DNA of 21,049 nucleotides from a virus. The stretch's first letter is position 1. The number at the start of each line of letters is the position of its first letter. The DNA lies in the IMG/VR virus record IMGVR_UViG_3300040751_002834, positions 1 through 21,049 of that record; one strand, written 5' to 3'. A model generated the notes under the pieces. That model was not told where the DNA came from. It worked only from the letters and a program-made list of their open reading frames with translations, and ran no database searches. Made by a program: the position numbers and the translations under genes. This document shows, piece after piece, positions 1 through 5,906 of this stretch.

Positions 1-648
1 AAGACCTGGCATTAACGAAACTGGATCAAGCTCTTTGAAACCGATTATTCGATCTTGTGATTTGTTATAAATGATCTCAAATGCGATATATCCATCGATC
101 AACCACTTTCTAAAGTAAGACCAAGCGGAAAGATCATTATTGAATCCGAAATACTGATAGATTCGTTTAAAGTTGGTATCTAAAGATATTTTAATTGCGG
201 CTAAAGTTTCCGGATCTAACGATTCATCGTCAAAAGTTACCGGAGCCATGCAATAATTTTTATCGTCATAAACTACACATTCATCACAAAGAGTATCAAG
301 AATATCTTCGATTTCATCCTGTATAGCAAATTTTCTAAGATCTTCTCGTTTCTTTGGATAAGACTTATCAAAAATAGAAATTGATTTTCTTAGATTAATA
401 TCAGTCATTGACAGATTAGCAAAAAGTGCATAATCGTCGTATTCTCCTCCAGCTGCATTTCTAGGATCTAACCTCCATCCAAATTGATCTTCATTAACAC
501 CAATTGCTCGTGAATTTGTTAGAACCATATCGTCGTACATCATCCCAAAAGATGATAACGATTTCAAAGCTTTACGTATAGGATTTCTTGATGAAGCCGG
601 AGATTTTCCAGTATAAACATCATCTCTATTAACGAATCCTTGTGCCAT
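1..648 (-). CDS. 20: Portal vertex protein, T4 gp20-like, N-terminal 216 residues (gene runs off the left edge)
   Basis: The frame is open from the ATG at 648 to the first base, giving 216 codons. The portal is the dodecameric ring at the head vertex through which DNA is packaged and to which the neck attaches. The visible part starts MAQGFVNRDD and ends with a stretch containing YFRKWLIDGYIAFEII and then GFKELDPVSLMPG. This matches the gp20-type pattern in which a K-W-x-x-D-G segment is followed by an L-D-P-x-x-(L/I)-x-P segment. Family members have roughly 500 to 560 residues, so about 40 percent is present. An ATATATAG box lies 21 nt upstream of the start. The gene is last in the order head completion protein, 254-residue protein, portal. 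The assignment rests on recalled family patterns. Confidence 0.8.
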   Translation of the reverse strand, partial: MAQGFVNRDDVYTGKSPASSRNPIRKALKSLSSFGMMYDDMVLTNSRAIGVNEDQFGWRLDPRNAAGGEYDDYALFANLSMTDINLRKSISIFDKSYPKKREDLRKFAIQDEIEDILDTLCDECVVYDDKNYCMAPVTFDDESLDPETLAAIKISLDTNFKRIYQYFGFNNDLSAWSYFRKWLIDGYIAFEIIYNKSQDRIIGFKELDPVSLMPGL

Positions 649-669
649 AGTTTAGTTTATTATTATGTT

Positions 670-677
670 CTATATAT
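670..677 (-). promoter_or_regulatory. Candidate late promoter box ATATATAG upstream of the portal gene
   Basis: The minus strand reads ATATATAG here, ending 21 nt before the portal ATG. The same 8 bases occur at similar distance before three other virion genes in the window. T4 late promoters carry TATAAATA in the -10 position, read by gp55, and a gp55-like gene is present here. The sequence is AT-rich, so chance is not excluded. Confidence 0.4.
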
Positions 678-694
678 TTGATTCTGAATCTTAC

Positions 695-1459
695 TTATTT
701 TATGAACTTATGCTTACCTTGTTTCTCAGCAAGTTCAATTTTAGCTTTGTAATATTGAGGATTCTCGTTCCATTTAATAACATAATCTTCATATGCTTTG
801 TATATGTCAAATATACTCGTATTTCCTTCGAGTTGAGGATATTGTGTTGGTTGGTCTATCTTTAAGATCTTATCCCAATCATCATAACATACACAGTATA
901 TTGGATCTTGGATTTGTTGAGGTAGATAATTACGGATAGCAAAAGAAAATCCCATAGGATCTAATGCTGTACGGATAGCAAAAAGGTCAAGATTATCAAT
1001 TGATGCTTGTTCAGATGCTTTTTGAGGTTTTTTCTTGATTGCGTCTTTATACATCCCAGAATATCCTTTACGTAGCTTATTCACTATCATATCTCGATAT
1101 TTAGGCGGATACCAGCTTATATTAATACCTTTATAAAGGAGAGATCCATTAGGTGAGATATATCTCCCTAACATTAACATTATCGGCATCTTATCCCAAT
1201 AAGCTAATCTGTCTGCGGTTATTGCATCATATTGAAAGATGTAAATTTTACCAGGATCTAGATCCGTAGATTTTTTTAGCTTTTCTACTCGTGTGGATTT
1301 CTCGTCCTTCATTTCATTGAGCAGCCATTTATAAGGATTTTTGAGTTCCTTTTCTGGATCACTTTGATTTTGGTCTTCTTCAAAACCACCTTGAGCCTTT
1401 AAAGAAAGAATCTCTAGAAAGGCTTTAAAAACATCAAAGAAACTTCTATTTTTACTCAT
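695..1459 (-). CDS. Virion-associated protein of T4-like phages, 254 aa, exact role unresolved
   Basis: The ATG at 1459 overlaps the stop of the head completion gene by one base (TAATG), so the two are probably translationally coupled. Residues 67 to 130 carry a recognisable pattern: DPGKIYIFQYDA, then LAYWDKMPIMLML, then LYKGINISWYPPKYRD. I associate the arrangement Y-W-D-x-x-P followed by Y-x-P-P-K-x-R with a conserved protein of T4-like phages whose annotation I cannot recall with certainty. In T4, gene 4 (50) is flanked by gene 2 (DNA end protector) and gene 53 (baseplate wedge), so one of those roles is possible by position. The N-terminal 60 residues are charged and the C-terminal 30 form a likely helix. 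No signal peptide or membrane segment is visible. Confidence 0.6.
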   Translation of the reverse strand: MSKNRSFFDVFKAFLEILSLKAQGGFEEDQNQSDPEKELKNPYKWLLNEMKDEKSTRVEKLKKSTDLDPGKIYIFQYDAITADRLAYWDKMPIMLMLGRYISPNGSLLYKGINISWYPPKYRDMIVNKLRKGYSGMYKDAIKKKPQKASEQASIDNLDLFAIRTALDPMGFSFAIRNYLPQQIQDPIYCVCYDDWDKILKIDQPTQYPQLEGNTSIFDIYKAYEDYVIKWNENPQYYKAKIELAEKQGKHKFIK

Positions 1460-1941
1460 TATTTATTGCTCATTTTGAAAAAATCTTCTGTGATTACTCG
1501 GAATTCGCAGTCTTTCATGGTTTTTGCTAGTTTGGTTGCGGCTTCCTTTTTTGCAACATTCGTAACCCAAGCTTCATAGGCCCATTTATAAGAAGCCATG
1601 GCTTTTTTGGTTTTTCTTTTTGGGAGATTAGGTTTTTTGAATTGAGATTTTGGTTTTATCTCAATTATCCAAGTCTTTCCTGTGTCAGTTCCTATAATGA
1701 AATCCGGAAAGTAACTGTGATATTTGTTATCAAGTGGATTGAAGTATTTAATACACAAAGACTCCGATGACCACCATAGGATCGCCGGAGTCCTTTCACA
1801 ATATAAACAAAATTTCTTTTCCCAAGAAGATCGATAAATTATAGGACCTGAACCTTTATACTTTTTAGCCTCGTTTAGCGGAAAGTAACCTTGCGTAAAG
1901 GGAGATTTTTTGGATGGTCTATTATTTTTTATCGACTTCAT
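1459..1941 (-). CDS. 4: Head completion protein, T4 gp4 (gp50)-like, nuclease fold
   Basis: The product has 160 residues, close to the T4 gp4 length. It carries the family signature YRSSWEKKF at residues 36 to 44, then ILWWSSESLCIKY, then YFPDFII at 77 to 83 and WIIEIKPKSQ at 91 to 100. E41, P79-D80 and E94-x-K96 together make a PD-(D/E)xK or TnsA-like nuclease pattern, which is typical of this family. In T4 the protein acts late, when the filled head is closed and made ready for tail joining. The Lys/Arg-rich stretch at residues 101 to 116 could touch DNA. The start at 1941 lies 8 nt after the stop of the upstream 107-residue gene. The gene is coupled to the 254-residue gene downstream. Confidence 0.85.
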   Translation of the reverse strand: MKSIKNNRPSKKSPFTQGYFPLNEAKKYKGSGPIIYRSSWEKKFCLYCERTPAILWWSSESLCIKYFNPLDNKYHSYFPDFIIGTDTGKTWIIEIKPKSQFKKPNLPKRKTKKAMASYKWAYEAWVTNVAKKEAATKLAKTMKDCEFRVITEDFFKMSNK

Positions 1942-1949
1942 AGAGTGTA

Positions 1950-2273
1950 TTACATAGCAGATCTCTTAATAGCTCCGCCAGCTAATACATCATCCATTTC
2001 AGCATCTTCCCAGCGAACGTCTTTTTCCATGTTCTCTGTATTAAAGATATGATAGTGATCAGTTACTCCTTGATAAACCATTGAAGGAACTTCTTCACCA
2101 TCAACAACCACGATATATTCTTTTCCTGGAATTAAATCCTCTTTAGCAGTAATTGTATCTACAACAACATCTGCATCGGATGCCTCATCTGGTTTGAAGT
2201 TTGGTGCGATATCTTCGTCAACTTTGTTATAATTTTCGTTAACGAATTCGTCAAATGATAAAAGCTTTTTCAT
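1950..2273 (-). CDS. Putative internal head protein with capsid-targeting peptide and a shared 58-residue module
   Basis: The product has 107 residues. The N-terminus, MKKLLSFDEFVNE, matches the F-x-[ED]-F-[IV]-N-E peptide shared with five neighbouring proteins. T4 internal proteins (for example IPIII) use such a peptide to enter the prohead core, and the gp21 protease then cuts after its Glu. Cleavage here would be after E13. Residues 14 to 44 form an acidic linker. Residues 45 to 102 (EDLIPGKEYIVV, then MVYQGVTDHYHIFN, then DDVLAGGAI) are clearly related to the C-terminal module of the 602-residue protein at 5907 to 7715. The role of this module is unknown to me. A candidate late promoter lies 28 nt upstream. 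No membrane segment is visible. Confidence 0.75.
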   Translation of the reverse strand: MKKLLSFDEFVNENYNKVDEDIAPNFKPDEASDADVVVDTITAKEDLIPGKEYIVVVDGEEVPSMVYQGVTDHYHIFNTENMEKDVRWEDAEMDDVLAGGAIKRSAM

Positions 2274-2301
2274 TGTCTCTTTTTCTTTTTTGTTATTTTA
2301 T

Positions 2302-2309
2302 CTATATAT
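2302..2309 (-). promoter_or_regulatory. Candidate late promoter box ATATATAG upstream of the 107-residue head protein gene
   Basis: The minus strand reads AGATATATAGATAAAAT around this box, which ends 28 nt before the ATG at 2273. It sits in the short gap after the stop of the 306-residue gene. It matches the box before the portal gene and the boxes at 8288 and 9316. Confidence 0.4.
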
Positions 2310-2310
2310 C

Positions 2311-3231
2311 TTAATCAACATAAACAGGATGAGATCCTGCAGATGCTGAATCGGTTGGATCCCAGCCTTTCATTCCATTAAATGATCTCATGTCTGTAGT
2401 GGACCATGTTGATGTGTAAGTTCCGGTTCCAACGGTTCTTTTTGGATCGTTATTTAAAGATGTTTGATCAGGATCTATTGCAACTGAAGGATCTCTTGTA
2501 ATTTCTGCAGTTTGTTCTAGTCCGTTTTCTTCAAGTTTTTCTCCACCTTCATCGGTTAGAGGTCTATCTCTCAACATTGCATTAACTTCAACAAAGAATT
2601 TTTCTTCCTCAGGTGATAGCTTAGATTTGACGTATTTGGCAATTCCTCTTAAAACCGTCTTACGCTTTTTATTATTTTCTATTTTGAACTTATGTTCACG
2701 TTTTCCTCTCGTAAAACCATCCATATAAGGATATTGATCTAGCTCTCTTAACATCCTTTCTAGTTTGGCATCTCCATTAAACTTATCAGCAATCTTTGCA
2801 GATTCTGATTTTAATTGTTCCATTTTAGTTTTATCTCTAAATCCTTTGATTTTGTCAATTATGGATTTTCTCCAATGTGAGAAGATTTTTCCGGCAAGAA
2901 TAATACCACCTCCAGCAACAATTGTTGCCATTTCAGCACCGGTTTTAATTACATCTGCGGCTAAAATTCCTTTTGTTACCTCCCACCATTCAAGACCTTC
3001 ATTAAGTGACTCATCAGCAGAAATCATGTATTGAGATTCGCAAATATGAATAGTTCCTTTGCTATCTCGAAAAGCCAACTTACCTTTGATAAGTTCTTTA
3101 GATATTATAACTCCGGAATAACCGTCCAATGTAACAATAGGCGATCCTACTTGAAGATCACATCCATCATAACTGACATTGGGAGTAGATTCGTTTAGTT
3201 GATATTCTTCGTACGAAAATAGATTTTCCAT
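2311..3231 (-). CDS. Putative internal head protein with targeting peptide, internal cleavage site and a membrane-like segment
   Basis: I place the start at 3231, giving 306 residues, because it begins MENLFSYEEYQLNES, a variant of the shared targeting peptide, and lies one base after the stop of the upstream gene. A longer frame to 3339 exists, but its extra residues are very basic and are the out-of-frame image of the acidic C-terminus of the upstream protein. Residues 74 to 79 are ESLNEG, a second likely prohead-protease junction (cut after E78). Residues about 87 to 115 (GILAADV, then MATIVAGGGIILAGKIF) form a hydrophobic stretch long enough to cross or insert into a membrane. A basic, helical region follows at 118 to 220, and a Ser/Thr/Asp-rich low-complexity tail ends the protein. 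A head protein with a hydrophobic segment could take part in DNA ejection; that is inference. Confidence 0.7.
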   Translation of the reverse strand: MENLFSYEEYQLNESTPNVSYDGCDLQVGSPIVTLDGYSGVIISKELIKGKLAFRDSKGTIHICESQYMISADESLNEGLEWWEVTKGILAADVIKTGAEMATIVAGGGIILAGKIFSHWRKSIIDKIKGFRDKTKMEQLKSESAKIADKFNGDAKLERMLRELDQYPYMDGFTRGKREHKFKIENNKKRKTVLRGIAKYVKSKLSPEEEKFFVEVNAMLRDRPLTDEGGEKLEENGLEQTAEITRDPSVAIDPDQTSLNNDPKRTVGTGTYTSTWSTTDMRSFNGMKGWDPTDSASAGSHPVYVD

Positions 3232-3232
3232 A

Positions 3233-4549
3233 TTATTCTTCTTCGGTTGTTGTTGTTTCTTCATCTTCTGCTTCTTCAGGGGTTTCGTCAGCCAATTCCT
3301 TACCTTTCTTTTCGGCATCTTCAACTGCTTCTTTATCAACAGTTACAGGTATAGTGATAACCTCAGGACCTTGATTAGTAAAGACTTTATTTCTTTCAAA
3401 ATCATATACGAAAACGACCTCACCATCTTTTTTGACGATATAAGTCTTGGTCATTCCATCTTCTTGAAATTCATAACCATCCTTTTTTCCTACATTAGAT
3501 TTCCAAAGTTCCCACCAAGCAGGATCAACGGCATAAGCATTTTTAAGATCTCCAATTTTCGGTTTTTCTTCAGGTTTAGAATCTGTCTTTTCTTCTGCTT
3601 CTGTTATAGATTCATTAACTTCAACAAATCCTTGTGATACTAAAATTCTTTCGGCATCTTTTAGATCTTTTGCATCTATATTTTTATAACTAAATTCTAC
3701 ACGATATTTTTTACCGTCTTTTGTGATGTATGCCGATTCTTTCTTATCATTCTTGTATTCAGCAACCTTTTCTTTTGCTTCATTAACTGATTCAGATAAA
3801 AACTTATAGATTAATTTACCATCCTCGGTTTGAGTTTCTCTTGTATTAAGGCCACCAACATTTTGAAGTGCTAGATCAATAAGTAGCTTTTCGGAAGGTG
3901 CACCCATATTGTCCCAACGTTTATCCGTCTTATGAATTTTACCAAGCTTTACTTCACCATCATAAACATATATAGATTGAAGTTTGTCTCCGTCTTTAAC
4001 AGCGATTGCATTACCTTCACGTTTTGAAAAGTAAATATCACCGTCTTTTCCAGGTTTAGTAAATTGAGTAACTTTTGCACCTCTAGCTTCATCTATCGAT
4101 TCGGTAAGACCTAAATGATCAGCCATTTCCTTGTTAAATTCTTCAAGTTCTGCATCATTCAATTTACGGTAAACTTTTTCTCTAAGATTTTTAATTAGCT
4201 TTCTAGCTTCATCATATCCTTTACCTTCATTAACTTCAGATTCGTTAACTCGAGCTTTAAGAAATGAGTAAACTTGTTCAACATCTTCTTTGGCTGTTGC
4301 CATATGATCTACTGCCCAAGCATGTCCATCTCTAAGTAGCTCATCAACTTTGTCTGGGTTCATTTTTAGAATCTCCTCGATTTGATCTTTTATGTTGATC
4401 AAATTTTGAAAAAACATATATTCATCTACGTCTTCTCCTACTGGATTGATGGTAAATGTATGTGGTTCTATAACTCTACCGTCTTGAGAATATTGTTGTG
4501 GAAAATTCTCATTAATAAAGTCTTTGAATTTTTTAAGAGATAAACTCAT
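3233..4549 (-). CDS. Putative internal head polyprotein, targeting peptide plus four internal cleavage junctions
   Basis: The product has 438 residues. The N-terminus, MSLSLKKFKDFINE, carries the shared targeting peptide (cut expected after E14). Four internal segments repeat one pattern: NESEVNEG at 102-109, TESIDEA at 149-155, SESVNEA at 252-258 and NESITEA at 312-318. All fit the (I/L)-x-E type of T4 prohead protease site, with Val allowed. Cutting there would leave five pieces of roughly 94, 46, 103, 60 and 121 residues. The third and fourth pieces are Lys/Asp-rich and look like small beta domains (DGDKLQSIYVYDGEVKLGKI; TKDGKKYRVEFSY). The last piece holds WWELWKSN and ends in an acidic Glu/Thr tail. 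I do not recognise any domain. The stop is one base from the next start, so the cluster is tightly packed. Confidence 0.75.
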   Translation of the reverse strand: MSLSLKKFKDFINENFPQQYSQDGRVIEPHTFTINPVGEDVDEYMFFQNLINIKDQIEEILKMNPDKVDELLRDGHAWAVDHMATAKEDVEQVYSFLKARVNESEVNEGKGYDEARKLIKNLREKVYRKLNDAELEEFNKEMADHLGLTESIDEARGAKVTQFTKPGKDGDIYFSKREGNAIAVKDGDKLQSIYVYDGEVKLGKIHKTDKRWDNMGAPSEKLLIDLALQNVGGLNTRETQTEDGKLIYKFLSESVNEAKEKVAEYKNDKKESAYITKDGKKYRVEFSYKNIDAKDLKDAERILVSQGFVEVNESITEAEEKTDSKPEEKPKIGDLKNAYAVDPAWWELWKSNVGKKDGYEFQEDGMTKTYIVKKDGEVVFVYDFERNKVFTNQGPEVITIPVTVDKEAVEDAEKKGKELADETPEEAEDEETTTTEEE

Positions 4550-4572
4550 TATCCGTTGTTTCTTTTATTTAT

Positions 4573-4935
4573 CTAGATTGAATAGATTCCGTCTGAATCT
4601 GGATTCGATCCTCCTTCTAATGAAAGAGTTCCTTTGTATTTTCCAGGATGTAATTTGTTCCAACCTTTAGCATATCCGTTTTTAGCGATTTGTGTGTAAT
4701 AAGAGAATGCGTTTGTGGTTTTTTCGGGTTTGAAACGATCCCAATACTTGAATAGATCTAGAAGTGCAAATTGAATGCAATCTTCTTTATCTTGTTGTGT
4801 TGTGTAAGTTAATTTATTGTTTGCTCTTTCCGCAATTAAGATGAGCATGTCTTGAGCTTTCTTTGTTAATTTCTTTTGTTCAATACAATAAGAAATCTCG
4901 GCATAAAGCTCTTTATTGTCTACATAAGCTGCCAT
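4573..4935 (-). CDS. 55: Late-transcription sigma factor, T4 gp55-like
   Basis: I use the ATG at 4935 (120 residues, starting MAAYVDNKELYAEI). It leaves a 43-nt leader, whereas the longer frame to 5028 overlaps the upstream gene and adds an unrelated N-terminus. gp55 is a very small sigma that directs host RNA polymerase to late promoters with help from the clamp gp45. The visible pattern is LILIAERANNKL, then QDKEDCIQFALLDLFKYWDRFKPEKTTNAFSYYTQIAKNG (quoted in part), which is the reduced sigma region 2 of T4-type gp55: acidic helix, then F-x-P-x-K-(S/T)-x-N-x-F-x-Y-(F/Y)-T-Q-I. No region 4 is present, as expected. It is unusual to find it inside a cluster of head proteins. The gp45-like clamp in the same window fits the mechanism. 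Confidence 0.8.
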   Translation of the reverse strand: MAAYVDNKELYAEISYCIEQKKLTKKAQDMLILIAERANNKLTYTTQQDKEDCIQFALLDLFKYWDRFKPEKTTNAFSYYTQIAKNGYAKGWNKLHPGKYKGTLSLEGGSNPDSDGIYSI

Positions 4936-4978
4936 GTTTATTATTTTCTTCTTTTTATGAAATTTATCGGAAAAAGGA

Positions 4979-5461
4979 TCAGATCTTAACTGTAAGAAGA
5001 CCTCTAGGAATTGACATAGTTTTACCATCAGGTCTAATCACTTCTACCTCTTCGTCATCTCCTTTACTTGAATAATCAAGAGCATCTGCTTGAACTAATT
5101 GACCTTTACGAAGATCTTTATAATCTTGTTTAAGTCTTACACCGGATGTAATATCATCTTTTTCAATATCTTCATGTAAAATGGATTCTAACATTTCCTC
5201 TTGCTCAGGAAAATTTAGACTTCTTCCTTTTGCAACTTGGATTCCGGATGAACCTCTTAAAGATACTTGAATGTTGTATTTTTCTCCGTTTTCATCTTCA
5301 ACCTCGAATTGTTTGAAGGCATTAGCTCTATTTCCAAATCCTACAATTGTGTAAGTATGTCGATCTGTTTTAAGAGTACTACCGATAGAAAGTTTGTTAG
5401 CATCTTTAGGTGATAGCATTCCTTCGTTAATGAATTCGTGAAAGTGTTTAAATGTTTTCAT
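4979..5461 (-). CDS. Putative internal head protein with capsid-targeting peptide
   Basis: The product has 160 residues and starts MKTFKHFHEFINEG, the closest match in the window to the T4 IPIII leader as I remember it (MKTYQEFIAE). Cleavage would be after E13. A second possible junction is ESILHED at residues 92 to 98. It would split the protein into two small domains, residues 14 to about 97 (IGSTLKTDRHTYTIVGFG, then VEDENGEKYNIQVSL) and 98 to 160 (LVQADALDYSS, then VEVIRPDGKTMSIPRGLL). Both look beta-rich and resemble small SH3-like folds, which is only an impression. A strong terminator lies just upstream, so this gene probably has its own start signal or depends on read-through. Function is unknown beyond probable packaging. 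Confidence 0.75.
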   Translation of the reverse strand: MKTFKHFHEFINEGMLSPKDANKLSIGSTLKTDRHTYTIVGFGNRANAFKQFEVEDENGEKYNIQVSLRGSSGIQVAKGRSLNFPEQEEMLESILHEDIEKDDITSGVRLKQDYKDLRKGQLVQADALDYSSKGDDEEVEVIRPDGKTMSIPRGLLTVKI

Positions 5462-5479
5462 ATTCGATCTTTTGCTGAA

Positions 5480-5503
5480 AAAAGAGGAGTTTCCTCCTCT
5501 TTT
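5480..5503 (-). terminator. Rho-independent terminator with GAAA tetraloop
   Basis: The two arms AAAAGAGGAG and CTCCTCTTTT form a perfect 10-bp stem. On the minus strand the loop is GAAA, a stable GNRA tetraloop, and the 3' arm continues into six T residues. It lies 20 nt after the stop of the 118-residue gene and 18 nt before the start of the 160-residue gene. It therefore ends the upstream head-protein transcript. Confidence 0.85.
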
Positions 5504-5523
5504 CTATTTTCATTTAAGTTATT

Positions 5524-5880
5524 TTATTTCTTTACAAAAAATGACAACCAACCACCAGAATAAGTGCTCACTGCATTAAGTTTTTTACTATAGGCAACGT
5601 TTGACATAAAATAATCTTCATATTCAGGAGCTGATGCATCCTTGAAATTACCACCTTTACTCCATTCTTTGTCGAGTTTTTTGTATTCTTTTGAATCTCC
5701 ATCTTCGTCAGGGTCATATACAACGATATCCGAAGGTTTAGCGCCTAAGATTTTTGCAATTTCTAAGTAACCGTCTTTTCCATCAGGATCAGATTGCATT
5801 ATCTTATCTAGTGAAAGGCCTACTTCTTCGTTAAGTTTACCTTCGTTGATGAATTCTGAAAATGTTTGTAAATTTTTCAT
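5524..5880 (-). CDS. Putative internal head protein with capsid-targeting peptide, 118 aa
   Basis: The protein starts MKNLQTFSEFINEG, a clean copy of the shared targeting and cleavage peptide (cut expected after E13). The next residues, KLNEEVG, offer a possible second site after E18. The remainder is a small acidic soluble domain. It contains ILGAKPSDIVVYDPDEDGDS around residues 44 to 63, with an Asp-rich stretch that could bind a metal, and ends in an aromatic, basic tail, GGWLSFFVKK. I do not recognise the family. It follows the 602-residue gene by 26 nt and is followed by a strong terminator, so it is the last gene of the upstream head transcript. The leader AATAAACAAAAGATG has no Shine-Dalgarno box. 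Confidence 0.7.
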   Translation of the reverse strand: MKNLQTFSEFINEGKLNEEVGLSLDKIMQSDPDGKDGYLEIAKILGAKPSDIVVYDPDEDGDSKEYKKLDKEWSKGGNFKDASAPEYEDYFMSNVAYSKKLNAVSTYSGGWLSFFVKK

Positions 5881-5906
5881 CTTTTGTTTATTTTTATTTG
5901 ATTAAA

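Noticed and set aside
695-1459. DPGKIYIFQYD in the 254-residue protein as a third copy of the shared PGKE module
   Set aside because: Only the P-G-K core matches. The following Y-Q-G-x-T-D and H-I parts are absent, and the segment belongs to a different conserved pattern.
3232-3339. Upstream extension of the 306-residue gene to an ATG at 3339
   Set aside because: The added residues are a Lys-rich run produced by reading the Glu/Thr-rich end of the upstream gene in another frame. Starting at 3231 exposes the targeting peptide and gives a 1-nt gap.
4936-5028. Upstream extension of the gp55-like gene
   Set aside because: It overlaps the upstream coding region by 50 nt and adds sequence with no sigma likeness. 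The ATG at 4935 has a normal A-rich leader.
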